Below are positions 24,679 through 33,027 of a stretch of DNA of 64,000 nucleotides, one piece after another (position 1 is the stretch's first letter; each line of letters starts with the position of its first letter). The notes under the pieces are model-generated. The model was not told where the DNA came from. It worked only from the letters and a program-made list of their open reading frames with translations, and searched no databases. Both the position numbers and the translations under genes were made by a program. The stretch comes from Actinoplanes lobatus (GTDB lineage Bacteria; Actinomycetota; Actinomycetes; Mycobacteriales; Micromonosporaceae), in contig NZ_JACHNC010000001.1 in assembly GCF_014205215.1 (NCBI RefSeq), forward strand, positions 6,010,501 through 6,074,500, given 5' to 3'.

Positions 24679-26144
24679 ACCTTACTGACCGGACTCGCGC
24701 CGTCCTCGACCAGGCGATCGCCACCTACCGCGGCACCGCCGACGCGGCCCGGCTCGGCGCGATCCGCGACCGGCTCGCCGCCCCGCTGCGGGTGGCCGTC
24801 GCCGGCCGCGTCAAAGCCGGCAAGTCCACACTGCTCAACGCCCTGGTCGGGGAACGGCTGGCGCCGACCGACGCGGGCGAGTGCACCCGCATCGTCACCT
24901 GGTACCAGGACGGCCACGCCTACCAGGTGCACGCCGCCCTCAAGAAGGGCCCGGCCCGGCCGCTGCGGTTCACCCGCGACGACGGCGCCATCGACGTCGA
25001 CCTGGACGGGCTGAGTGCCGCCGACATCGACCGGCTCACCGTGACCTGGCCGTCGCGGGCGCTGCGCACCGTCACCCTGATCGACACGCCCGGCATCGGC
25101 TCACTGTCCGAGCAGACCGCCCGGCACACCTGGGAACTGCTCGCCCCCGAGGACGAGGAGACCCCCGCCGACGCGGTCGTCTATCTGCTGCGGCACCTGC
25201 ATCCGGGCGACGTCGAGTTCCTGCGCGCCTTCCACGACACCGAGGTGTCCCGGCCCAGCCCGGTCAACGCGATCGGGGTGCTGTCCCGGGCCGACGAGAT
25301 CGGGGCCGGCCGTCCCGACTCGATGGCCTCGGCCCGGCGGATCGCGACCCGGCTCGGCACCGACGGGAACGTGCGCCGGCTCGTGCAGTCCGTCGTACCG
25401 GTCGCGGGTCTTCTCGCCGAGACGGCCGTGACGCTCACCGAGACCGAGGTCTCGCAGCTGCGGAAGATCGCCGCCCAGCCGGTCAAGCAGGCCGAGGAAC
25501 TGCTGCTCTCGGCCGACCGCTTCGCGTCGGCCATGCCCGGGCTGGGTCTGACCTCACTCGAGCGCGAGGCGCTCCTGGCCCGTTTCGGGCTTTACGGGGT
25601 ACGGCTGACGAGCACCCTTCTGCGCCGGGAGGTGGCGACGACCGCGACCGCCCTGGCCAAGGAACTCACCGACCGCAGCGGCCTCACCGAACTCAAGGAG
25701 ATCATCGGCTCGCTCTTCTACGACCGCGCCGACGTGCTCAAGAGCCGGTCGGCGCTGCTCGCGCTGGCCGAGATCGTGCGGGAGCGCCCCCGGCCCGGCA
25801 GCGAGGCGGTGGCCGCCGCGGTCGAGGAGATCATGGCGTCCGCGCACCCGTTCAACGAGCTGCGGGTGCTGTCCAGCCTGCGCGCCGGTTGGATCACCGG
25901 GAAACCGGACGCGGTCGCCGACCTGGAACGCCTCATCGGCGGCTCCGGCAGCGCCGTCAGCGACCGGCTGCACCTGCCCTCGGACGCGCCGGAGAAGGAG
26001 CAGACCGCCACCGCGCGGGAGGCGCTGGCCCGCTGGCAGCGGCGTGCCGAGAACCCGCTGACCTCGTACGGGATGGCCGTCGCCGCCCGCGTGGCGGTGC
26101 GCTCCTGCGAGGGCATGCTGGCCCGGCTGGAGCAGGGACGATGA
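24675..26144 (+). CDS. iniC: dynamin-like GTPase, IniC-type
   Basis: A 489-residue dynamin-family GTPase, shorter than IniA. G1 is GRVKAGKSTLLNAL (near residue 44), G2 Thr in the ECTRIVTWY stretch, G3 IDTPGIGS (near 136), G4-like SRADEIG (near 204). No obvious membrane hairpin, suggesting it works as the soluble partner of IniA. ATG 24675 has GGAGGTGA upstream within a start-codon hairpin. It ends 5 bp from the convergent acidic protein gene. Pairs of dynamin-like proteins often act together on membranes. Confidence 0.8.
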   Translation: MNLTDRTRAVLDQAIATYRGTADAARLGAIRDRLAAPLRVAVAGRVKAGKSTLLNALVGERLAPTDAGECTRIVTWYQDGHAYQVHAALKKGPARPLRFTRDDGAIDVDLDGLSAADIDRLTVTWPSRALRTVTLIDTPGIGSLSEQTARHTWELLAPEDEETPADAVVYLLRHLHPGDVEFLRAFHDTEVSRPSPVNAIGVLSRADEIGAGRPDSMASARRIATRLGTDGNVRRLVQSVVPVAGLLAETAVTLTETEVSQLRKIAAQPVKQAEELLLSADRFASAMPGLGLTSLEREALLARFGLYGVRLTSTLLRREVATTATALAKELTDRSGLTELKEIIGSLFYDRADVLKSRSALLALAEIVRERPRPGSEAVAAAVEEIMASAHPFNELRVLSSLRAGWITGKPDAVADLERLIGGSGSAVSDRLHLPSDAPEKEQTATAREALARWQRRAENPLTSYGMAVAARVAVRSCEGMLARLEQGR

Positions 26145-26149
26145 ACCGC

Positions 26150-26614
26150 TCAGAGGATGTCGTCGGCGTCGTCGTCCAGCTCGTCCGGCAGGTCGTCGAT
26201 CTCCGGCCAGTCGACCGTCAGGTCCGGGCCGGTCTCCTCACCGGTCTCCTCGTCGCCGGTCTCCGGCAACTCGTCGGCGATCGGGCTCTCCACGTCGAAC
26301 AGGTCCGGCTGGTCCACCTCGACGGCGTCGGCGCCCGTACCGAAATCGAGGTCCGTCTCGTCGATCTCCGGCTCGGCCTCGACCGGGGCGGTCGTCAGCA
26401 GCTCCAGCCAGCCGAGCTCACCGGCGGTCTCCGCGCCGACCACGCTGTGGGCGCCCACGAACGACGACAGATGCTCGGCCACCTCGGCGGGCGCGGTGTC
26501 CGCGTAGCTGACCACCGCTTCGGCGACCAGGTCCTCCGGCAGCTCGCGCAGGAAGTCGCCGGGGGCGCTGCCCGGGCCGGCGAGCCCGGCGAACACATCA
26601 CGGAGGGGTTCCAT
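26150..26614 (-). CDS. hypothetical acidic protein in ini-like cluster
   Basis: A 154-residue protein. The first ~80 residues look folded and helical (FLRELPEDLVAEAVVSYADTAPAEVAEHL); the last ~70 are almost entirely acidic and Pro/Thr-containing, ending DDLPDELDDDADDIL, so disordered. No family recognised. It is convergent with iniC and divergent from the Hsp70 gene. The acidic character parallels the IniB-like protein. ATG 26614 has only a weak GTAGAGG-type ribosome binding site. Confidence 0.6.
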   Translation of the reverse strand: MEPLRDVFAGLAGPGSAPGDFLRELPEDLVAEAVVSYADTAPAEVAEHLSSFVGAHSVVGAETAGELGWLELLTTAPVEAEPEIDETDLDFGTGADAVEVDQPDLFDVESPIADELPETGDEETGEETGPDLTVDWPEIDDLPDELDDDADDIL

Positions 26615-26650
26615 GCCTCTACCTTATGAGCGCCGCGCGCCCGCCTGCCT

Positions 26651-26663
26651 GGGGGAAACCCCC
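26651..26663. promoter_or_regulatory. GGGGG-AAA-CCCCC dyad before Hsp70 gene
   Basis: GGGGGAAACCCCC is a perfect 5-3-5 inverted repeat in the 93-bp divergent region between the acidic-protein gene and the Hsp70 gene. It resembles the C5/G5 dyad upstream of the IniB-like gene (21572-21589), so it may be a shared operator of the cluster. Could also be a simple hairpin. Confidence 0.35.
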
Positions 26664-26707
26664 ACACGTACCCCCAACCGTCACGACACGATACGGAGCA
26701 TCCGGCG

Positions 26708-28645
26708 ATGTACGCACTCGGCATAGACCTCGGCACCACCTACACCGCCGCCGCCACCTGGCGCGACGGGCACGCCGAGATCGTCCCGCTCGGCAGTCAC
26801 AGCGCCGCGATCCCGTCGGTGGTCCTGCTCCGTGAGGACGAGACGTTCCTGACCGGCGAGGCGGCCAGCCGTCGCGGCCTGACCGAACCGCACCAGGTCG
26901 CACGCGAGTTCAAACGCCGCATGGGCGACACCACCCCGATCCTGCTCGGCGGGGTGCCGCAGTCGGCCGAGGCGCTCACCGCCCGCATGCTGCGCGCGGT
27001 CGCCGACCAGGTGATCGCCCGGGAGGGTGGTGCCGCGGCGGCGACCTGTGTCTCGTACCCGGCGAATTGGGGCCCCTACAAGACGGACCTGATGCGGCAG
27101 GCCGTGCGGATGGCCGACCTGGACGGCCCGATCACCTACACCACCGAGCCGGAGGCGGCCGCCGTCAGCTACGCCCAGCAGCAGCGCATCGAGCCCGGCT
27201 CGATCGTCGCCGTCTACGACCTGGGCGGCGGCACCTTCGACGCCGCGGTGCTGCGCAAGACCGGCCTCGGCTTCGACATCCTGGGCCGCCCCGAGGGCAT
27301 CGAGCGGCTCGGTGGCATCGACTTCGACGCCGCCGTGTTCAGCCACGTGCAGGCCGCCCTGGGCGGCAAACTCGCCGAACTGGACGAGGACGACGGCACC
27401 GCGATCGCCGCGGTGGCCCGGCTGCGTGAGGAGTGCGTGCACGCCAAGGAGGCGCTCTCCTCCGACACCGACACCACCATCCCGGTGCTGCTGCCCAACA
27501 TCGCCACCGAGGTCCGGCTCACCCGCGCCGAGTTCGAGGCCATGGTCCGCCCGGCCCTGTACGGATCCGTCGAGGCCCTGAAACGCGCCATCCGCTCCGC
27601 CGACGTCACCCCCGGCCAGCTGCACTCGATCCTGCTGGTCGGCGGCTCGTCCCGGATGCCGATCGTCGCCCAGTTGGTGGCCTCCGAATTCGACCGGCCG
27701 GTCGCGGTCGACGCCCATCCCAAGCATGCGGTGGCGCTCGGTGCGGCGTGGCTGGCCAGCGGCAAGCAGGCGCAGCCCAGCGGGCCGGTGTCCGGTCGCG
27801 CGAGCGCGCGCCCGTCCCGCCCGGCACCCCTCCCGGTGCCCCAAGTCAGTTCCACCCCGGTCAGTTCTGCTCCGGTCAGTTCCGCGCCGGTGAGTGTTCC
27901 TCAGGTCAGTGCGCCGCCGGTGACGTTCCCGGCGCAGCCCACCGCCTTTCTGGCCGCCTCGCCCACCCCGCCGGCCGCGCCCGTCAAGGCGCGCGCCGCA
28001 GCGGTCCCGAGCGGCGGGTTCCCGACCGTCAAGCCGCGACCGGCGCCGACCGGGCGGGCCGCCGTCGAACGCCGCCGATCGCGCCGCCGGCTCACCCTGC
28101 TCATCGCCGTGGGCGCGGTCACGGCCGTCCTGGCGGCGGCCGGCGTCGCCTACGCCCAGTTCGGCCTCAAGGACCGGGCCAAGGAGCTGACCGGCGCGGG
28201 CGCCACCACCCCGGCCTCGCCGAGCGTGAACGCCGGACCGCCGGCCGACGAGGTGTGCAGCGACGCCATCAAGAGCAACAAACGCTGGGTGTGCCTCACC
28301 TCGGCGGTCGTCGCCGACGGCAAACTCACCATCGACTACGACGTCGAGTGGGCCGGATCCACGCCCGACGTGAGCGGCGGCTTCCACCTGCACATGTGGG
28401 GCGGCGACGGCACCTATCCGGCCGACCACGACATGGGCTCCCACGCCCCCAAGGCCGACCAGGGCGAATGGTACGTCGAAGACCGCAACCCGTCGGTCCT
28501 GGACCTCGACGACAAGCGCTACACCAGGGCGATCGCCGACGCGCCCAAGGTGTGCGCCCGGATCGCGCTGGCCGGGCACGGCCTGGTCAAGGACGCCAAC
28601 GAGGGCTACCTCACCGGAAACTGTGTCCCGATCACCCGGGAGTGA
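26708..28645 (+). CDS. membrane-anchored Hsp70 family protein
   Basis: A 645-residue protein. Residues 1-~365 are the Hsp70/actin ATPase: phosphate 1 GIDLGTTYTAAA, phosphate 2 VYDLGGGTFDAAVL, adenosine motif LVGGSSRMPIV. The usual substrate-binding domain is absent. Instead a Pro/Ser-rich linker (370-455) leads to one transmembrane helix (~460-482) and a ~155-residue outside domain containing four cysteines and GGFHLHMWGGDG. The ATPase would be cytoplasmic and the C-terminal domain external. It sits in the ini-like cluster, next to dynamin-like GTPases, suggesting an envelope-stress role. Confidence 0.8.
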   Translation: MYALGIDLGTTYTAAATWRDGHAEIVPLGSHSAAIPSVVLLREDETFLTGEAASRRGLTEPHQVAREFKRRMGDTTPILLGGVPQSAEALTARMLRAVADQVIAREGGAAAATCVSYPANWGPYKTDLMRQAVRMADLDGPITYTTEPEAAAVSYAQQQRIEPGSIVAVYDLGGGTFDAAVLRKTGLGFDILGRPEGIERLGGIDFDAAVFSHVQAALGGKLAELDEDDGTAIAAVARLREECVHAKEALSSDTDTTIPVLLPNIATEVRLTRAEFEAMVRPALYGSVEALKRAIRSADVTPGQLHSILLVGGSSRMPIVAQLVASEFDRPVAVDAHPKHAVALGAAWLASGKQAQPSGPVSGRASARPSRPAPLPVPQVSSTPVSSAPVSSAPVSVPQVSAPPVTFPAQPTAFLAASPTPPAAPVKARAAAVPSGGFPTVKPRPAPTGRAAVERRRSRRRLTLLIAVGAVTAVLAAAGVAYAQFGLKDRAKELTGAGATTPASPSVNAGPPADEVCSDAIKSNKRWVCLTSAVVADGKLTIDYDVEWAGSTPDVSGGFHLHMWGGDGTYPADHDMGSHAPKADQGEWYVEDRNPSVLDLDDKRYTRAIADAPKVCARIALAGHGLVKDANEGYLTGNCVPITRE

Positions 28646-28686
28646 CCGGCCCCCTACGGCTCACCCGGTTGCGCCATGATGGAGCG

Positions 28687-29118
28687 ATGGCAGTCAAACA
28701 GCGGCGAGTCGTCATCATCACGATGATGGTGTTCGGCCTGATCCTGATGGGTGTCGGGCTGTTCTTCCTGGACCTGGGCCTGGAGGACGCCGACAAGGCG
28801 GCCAGCGTCGTCGGTGCGATCACCGGCATCGCCGGCCTCGGCCTGTCGACGGCGAGTTTCCTGCTCGCCCGGCCCGGCGCCGGCTCCGCCGCCCAGCGAG
28901 TCGACAACGTGGAGTCCGGCGCGACCATCGACGTCGTCGACGGGGTGGCCGGCAACGCCCGGCTCGGCGACCACCCGCCGGTCGTCACAACGCAGCCCGG
29001 CGAGCGCCCGGCCACGCCGTCCCACCCGCAGGGCGAGCAGTCGGTGACCAACACCAAGGCCACCGGCGCGATCCGCATCGTCCGCGGCGTCGACGGAGAC
29101 CTCGACATCAACTCCTGA
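28687..29118 (+). CDS. small two-helix membrane protein
   Basis: A 143-residue protein. Residues ~8-28 (VVIITMMVFGLILMGVGLFF) and ~38-60 (VVGAITGIAGLGLSTASFLL) are two membrane helices with an N-terminal KQRR. The rest is hydrophilic, with a periodic VxxGxxxDVVDGVxGN / IRIVRGVDGDLDIN pattern suggesting short beta strands. 41 bp after the Hsp70 gene, so likely in its transcript. No family recognised; the repeated ID/IxG strands recall the GD repeats of the IniB-like protein. Confidence 0.65.
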   Translation: MAVKQRRVVIITMMVFGLILMGVGLFFLDLGLEDADKAASVVGAITGIAGLGLSTASFLLARPGAGSAAQRVDNVESGATIDVVDGVAGNARLGDHPPVVTTQPGERPATPSHPQGEQSVTNTKATGAIRIVRGVDGDLDINS

Positions 29119-29933
29119 CCGCCGTGCCCAGCGTTCCGCGTCCCGCAACCGGTCCTCGTTCTGACCGCAGGAGGATGTAGGCGGGACTACGCCGAGGGGC
29201 GCCATCCGACGCTTGCGGAGTGCGGCGATCCTGGGAGATGGACTGCTCGTAGAGGTTCGGCTAGGAGCGCTGCCTCTGTGGCGTCAGCGTGTCCAGATTT
29301 GGTCGGCGGATTCGGCGGATCTTGTTCAGCGGGGCCGATCCGCTGAACCCGCCAACCTCCAACATGGCTTCGAGCAGGAGCCCACGACTGTCGACGCCGA
29401 GCTACGTCCTACCGGTCTCCGGTCCAGTTTGTTCCCACTAGCGCTTGCGGTATCAAGTGCTTGTGCTCCAAGCCAAGTTTGGACGTCCGTCCCTCCGCAT
29501 TCTTGAGCGGGGCGTACACACGGACCGCTGCGCCTGGCTCGATGATGGTTGGCAGCCGCTGAGACTTCAGATATTTGATGTCCGCTGGATGCGCGGGCCG
29601 GAGTTGCACCAGGACGCAACCTGCCAGAGGAGCGATGCGACCGATACTGCCAGCGCGAGGCATGCGATGACCGTCGTCACGCGTCTTCAGCTCCCAGGAA
29701 GGCGACGGAAGGGAGCCCGAGGAGGTACCGGCTCGGTGCAGCGATTATGCGCTACGACCAACCGCGCCGACGTCGACAATGTCGTTGATCCATTGAGAAA
29801 CGTCACATCTGATGAGTCAAGATTCGTCCCAAACAGAACCAACCGGGCAGCAATCGTCAAGTCGATCGAGAATCGGCCATCTGGATGCTGAGACCCACCG
29901 GATCCACCCGAGTGTTGGGCGTGGGTTTTTGCT
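29119..29933. other. gene-poor stretch with decayed fragments
   Basis: About 815 bp of lower coding signal at the left edge of the accessory region. The only coding-like trace is a minus-strand membrane-helix segment at 29567-29680 (listed separately). Other open frames here have shadow-like composition. No promoter or RNA gene recognised. Confidence 0.5.
29567..29680 (-). pseudogene. fragment of a small membrane protein
   Basis: A 37-residue frame from GTG 29680 reads TTVIACLALAVSVASLLWQ, then a short Trp/Cys-containing segment and SGPRIQ, and stops at TGA 29567. This helix-plus-SGP pattern opens many actinobacterial small membrane proteins that continue for another 80-150 residues. A shifted frame continues with hydrophilic strand-like text (29409-29566), so a frameshift probably broke the gene. 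Confidence 0.4.
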
Positions 29934-30353
29934 CTACACCTGGTCGTTGAGCTGGTGGCGTGCCAGTTCGGCGGCGTAGGAGTTCGGCTCGTCGATATCC
30001 AAGACCGCCTGCGTGGCCGCTCCGTACTTGCCTTGTCCGCGAAGTAGGCGGACCAGGAGATATAGAGCGGTCTTGTCGCCGCGTTCGGCGCGCTGGCGTA
30101 GGTCGCTGTCGCGGCCTTCCTCGAACAGGAACCGGTCGAGTCGGCGTCGCGCGTGCACATCGTTTTCGGCTAGATCGGCGAGCTCGTGTAGGCGCCCAGC
30201 CTTTGCGAGCAGGTCCATGTGCCACAAATGTGCGTGGTGCCGGTGATAGTCAGGGCTGTAGCACTCGGCGAACTGACTGACCTCTGCGATGGCAGCATCC
30301 CAGTCACCGCGGGCTTCGGCCGCTTCCGCTGAAGCTTGATCGAACGAGGTCAC
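29934..30353 (-). CDS. hypothetical helical-repeat protein
   Basis: A 139-residue frame from GTG 30353. It is built of helical pairs (AAEARGDWDAAIAEVSQFAE, GRLHELADLAENDVHARRRL, ALYLLVRLLRGQGKYGAA) like TPR/HEAT repeats, common in actinobacterial hypothetical proteins of mobile regions. The upstream extension in the same frame to 30437 is Cys/Arg-rich and unlikely. Function unknown; may be a shortened relative of longer repeat proteins. Confidence 0.5.
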   Translation of the reverse strand: MTSFDQASAEAAEARGDWDAAIAEVSQFAECYSPDYHRHHAHLWHMDLLAKAGRLHELADLAENDVHARRRLDRFLFEEGRDSDLRQRAERGDKTALYLLVRLLRGQGKYGAATQAVLDIDEPNSYAAELARHQLNDQV

Positions 30354-30597
30354 CGCATCAGTATGCGACCGGCAGAAGCGCAGCAGCGAACTACAGCAAC
30401 GCCAGCAGTTGGACCGGCCCGGACCGAACCTGATCAAGCCGTCTGACCCCGTACGACTCTTGATCCACCCTTACCGCGGGTAATCCATAGGTTCGGGGTT
30501 TCCGCGCTCTGTTTGCCGAGCGACTGATCCGGTTGTTCCTGCGTGAACTGACGACTAGGTTGGCAGCCGAGTCGATGCATGCGGAGGTCGCTGCTAC

Positions 30598-30906
30598 ATG
30601 ACGAACAGCGAGGATGACCCCGGCCCGGTTAGCGACCCCAGCGAGCTGACCGTCTGGTTCGAGGTCCTCGAACCCTTCAAGGCCCGAACCTACGACGACG
30701 CACCGGTGCGGGACGACTACAGCAACCTCTACTTTGTGGGCACCGGGAAGTCCCGTGCCCATGCAGGCCGACTAGGCAGGCGTCCCGACTGCATCCCAGA
30801 GGGCGCCCGAGCCCACTGGGCGCATGACCTGTGGAATGGGCCGGTACAGATCCCCCGGTGCACGGTTTGCCTCGTGAAGCATCCCGTCACTCAGGTGATC
30901 GACTAG
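30598..30906 (+). CDS. hypothetical small protein
   Basis: A 102-residue protein with ATG start and normal composition: acidic N-terminus (NSEDDPGPVSDPSEL), a VWFEVLEPFKARTYDD strand region, and a C-terminal pair IPRCTVCLVKHP that could form half of a zinc ribbon. No family recognised. It ends inside the arm-type repeat region preceding the tRNA-like attachment site, so it may be the last gene of an integrated element. Confidence 0.45.
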   Translation: MTNSEDDPGPVSDPSELTVWFEVLEPFKARTYDDAPVRDDYSNLYFVGTGKSRAHAGRLGRRPDCIPEGARAHWAHDLWNGPVQIPRCTVCLVKHPVTQVID

Positions 30907-30923
30907 TCCGCAATCAGTCCGCA
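30905..30923. repeat. paired AGTCCGCA arm-type repeat, copy 1
   Basis: Two direct copies of AGTCCGCA with 3 bp between (30905-30912, 30916-30923), 98 bp before the tRNA-like core. An identical arrangement (AGTCCGCA-3-AGTCCGCA) occurs at 40120-40138. Spacing and position fit integrase arm-type binding sites, which is inference. Confidence 0.45.
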
Positions 30924-31020
30924 CGAGGTCCGGAAAGGTAGCGGAACGCTGTCAGATCATGGCAAGCGTTTTCGCAGGTCGTCGGGTGTTTGTGCCGGTA
31001 GATCGACTCGGGTTGTCGAT

Positions 31021-31065
31021 CTCATAATTCCTCGGTCGCGGGTTCGAGTCCCGCCCGCCCCACCA
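31021..31065 (+). other. tRNA 3'-end fragment, attachment-site-like
   Basis: This 45-bp stretch is the 3' half of a tRNA: anticodon loop CTCATAA (CAT), 3' anticodon arm, a complete T-arm (GCGGG-TTCGAGT-CCCGC), the acceptor strand CCGCCCC, discriminator A and encoded CCA. The 5' half is missing: the bases before it (GTTGTCGAT) cannot pair to form the anticodon stem. Such 3' fragments are left when an integrative element recombines into a tRNA gene. A recombinase frame on the minus strand ends inside it. Confidence 0.75.
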
Positions 31066-31372
31066 AGTGGAGCATTGTGCGAACCGAATCCGGTTCGCCG
31101 GCGTCACCGGTGGACATGGCGGTGGTATCCGCGTTCACCGGGACGTTGCCCGGTACACGGAACACCGGGACGATCTCACCGTTCTCGGTGATCCGGATTT
31201 CGGCGATGAGCTTCTCGATGGTTGCTTTGCATTCGCCGGTCTCGATGGCGTCGAACGGCTCGTCAGCGGTGTTGAGGCCGCCACGACCCTCTCGCCCGCA
31301 GCCCAGATCGCCTCGGGGGCTGGGGTCTCGGCAGGTTCTTTCGGCCGGATCGAGCGGCGCGTGATTGTCGGG
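31022..31372 (-). pseudogene. serine recombinase C-terminal remnant overlapping the att-like site
   Basis: The frame is open from 31372 to TGA 31022-31024. It reads TGECKATIEKLIAEIRITEN, IVPVFRVPG, PDSVRTM and ends LVGRAGLEPATEEL, the typical tail of actinobacterial large serine recombinases whose last codons lie in the tRNA 3' end. Upstream an in-frame TAG (31373) follows non-homologous text; a shifted frame there (AETPAPEAIWAAGERVV) may be the preceding part. No catalytic domain is present, so it is an inactive remnant. The stretch to 31506 holds nothing else I recognise. Confidence 0.65.
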
Positions 31373-31506
31373 CTACGTACCCGCTCCGCTCCGGCAGGAG
31401 GCGCCGATGACCATCTCCTCTTCCACGATCCGCCGACGTACGGCGTCGCCTTCCGCTGGAAGGCGGATCGGCTACAGCGCATGGGGTAAGCCGGGCTTAC
31501 CAACGA

Positions 31507-32406
31507 TCAGGAGTGCGTGTCCTGAGGTACGTCGGTCTGCCAGTTCCAGCTGGTGATCGTGGTGCGCATCAGTTGGGCGGCGGTTGACAGGTGGCTGTCG
31601 ATGCCCCAGTAGAGGGTGACGGCGCGGGAGCAGTCGGGATCGTCGACGTCGATCCAGGCGACGGGGGCGCGGGTGGTGCTGCGGCGGGCAAGGGCGGGCA
31701 CGAGGCCGATGCCGAGACCGGCGCTGATCAGGTCGGCGATGGCGCTGTGTTCGTCGCTTTCGCAGACGATCTTCGGGGTAAGGTCCCGCGCGGCGAACAG
31801 CCGATCGAGCAGTCTGCGGAGCCAGTGCCCCTTGCGGGCGGTGACGAACGGTTGGTCGGCGAGCTCATCGATGTTCACGGACGTCCGGCCTGCCAGCGGA
31901 TGGCCGAGTGGCACGCCCACGCCCACCGCCTCGCGGAACAGCTGCGCGGCTGCCAGGCCCTCGGCGTGGATCGGTTGCGAGGCGAGGCACAGGTCGACCT
32001 CTTGGGCGCGTAGGCGGCGGGCCATGTCGTCGGCGGGTGACCAGTGCAGCTCGACCTCGGCGGCGGGGTGAGCTCGTTTGTAGACGGCCAGTGGGCCCGT
32101 GAGGGTGAGGAAGGTTTCCGAAGCCAGTCTGACGGTGCCCAACCCGTGGCTGGTGGCGTCGTTGACGGCGCGTCGTCCGGCATCCAGCTCGCCGAGAGCT
32201 CGTTCGACGTGATGCCGGAAGACCTTGCCCATGTCGTTGAGCCGCAGGCGGCCACTGCGATCAAACAGTGGTACGCCCAGTTCGCTCTCCAGCCGGGCGA
32301 TGGTTCGGCTCAGCGACGGCTGGGCGATGCGTAGTTCCTCGGCTGCCCGGCTGAGGTGCTCCAGGCGCGCCACGACCAGGAACTGCTTGAGCGAGTTCAG
32401 GTCCAT
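31507..32406 (-). CDS. LysR-type transcriptional regulator
   Basis: A 299-residue LTTR. HTH in residues 1-60 (NSLKQFLVVARLEHLSRAAE, IAQPSLSRTIARLESELG), effector domain 90-290 with RLASETFLTLTGPLAVYKRA and GLGIGLVPALA. ATG 32406 has GGAGG five bases upstream; the ATG just before is too near. Divergent from the NTF2-like and LUD genes, which it presumably controls. The ligand is unknown. Confidence 0.85.
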   Translation of the reverse strand: MDLNSLKQFLVVARLEHLSRAAEELRIAQPSLSRTIARLESELGVPLFDRSGRLRLNDMGKVFRHHVERALGELDAGRRAVNDATSHGLGTVRLASETFLTLTGPLAVYKRAHPAAEVELHWSPADDMARRLRAQEVDLCLASQPIHAEGLAAAQLFREAVGVGVPLGHPLAGRTSVNIDELADQPFVTARKGHWLRRLLDRLFAARDLTPKIVCESDEHSAIADLISAGLGIGLVPALARRSTTRAPVAWIDVDDPDCSRAVTLYWGIDSHLSTAAQLMRTTITSWNWQTDVPQDTHS

Positions 32407-32516
32407 CATGCCCTCCAGCGCATAACGCCATAGCAATATTGATCTTAGACAAGATAGCCCCGCGGTCATAACTTCGAGCATGAGCCAAGAGCCATCGCGA
32501 AGGGGTGACCACAGCA

Positions 32517-32957
32517 ATGCCGACGCAGCATGACATTGACGAAGCCAAGATCCGCCAGCAGATCGAGACGATCGTCGAAGGGCTCCGGGCCAAGGACCTC
32601 GGCGCGCTGAAGCAGCCTTACTCGACGGACGTCGTGTCGTTCGACGTCGAGCCTCCGTTGCAGCACGTGGGCATCGACGCGAAGCTCAAGAACTGGGCGA
32701 ACGTGTTCGCCTTCTTCGAAGACGTGAGCTACGAAGTTCGCGATCTGAATGTCATCGTCGGCGAGGAGGTGGCCTTCGGGCATGGCTTCACTCGTCTCAG
32801 CGGCACGTTGAAGGACGGCACGGCGACTCCCGGCATGTGGGTCCGGGTCACGTACTGCTTTCGGAAGATCGACGGCACTTGGCTGATCACGCACGACCAG
32901 GTCTCCGTGCCGTTCGACGTCCGCAGCGGCAAAGGCGTCGTCGACCTCGAGCCCTGA
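32517..32957 (+). CDS. NTF2/SnoaL-like (ketosteroid-isomerase fold) protein
   Basis: A 146-residue protein of the DUF4440/SnoaL-like fold: IVEGLRAKDLGALKQPYSTD, FDVEPPLQHVG, then strands GMWVRVTYCFRKIDGTWLIT and HDQVSVPF. This group includes small isomerases and cyclases, many with no known activity. ATG 32517 is chosen; GTG 32505 is an alternative but AAGGGG sits just before it. Divergent from the LysR gene and 70 bp before the LUD gene. Confidence 0.75.
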   Translation: MPTQHDIDEAKIRQQIETIVEGLRAKDLGALKQPYSTDVVSFDVEPPLQHVGIDAKLKNWANVFAFFEDVSYEVRDLNVIVGEEVAFGHGFTRLSGTLKDGTATPGMWVRVTYCFRKIDGTWLITHDQVSVPFDVRSGKGVVDLEP

Positions 32958-33027
32958 CAGCCGCAGGGTCCGAAACGACGTGAGGCGGGCTCACATCATC
33001 CAGCGAACAGGAAGGTCCGGCGACACC

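Noticed and set aside
31012..31065. An intact tRNA gene
   Set aside because: 5' half and D-arm are absent and the anticodon stem cannot pair.
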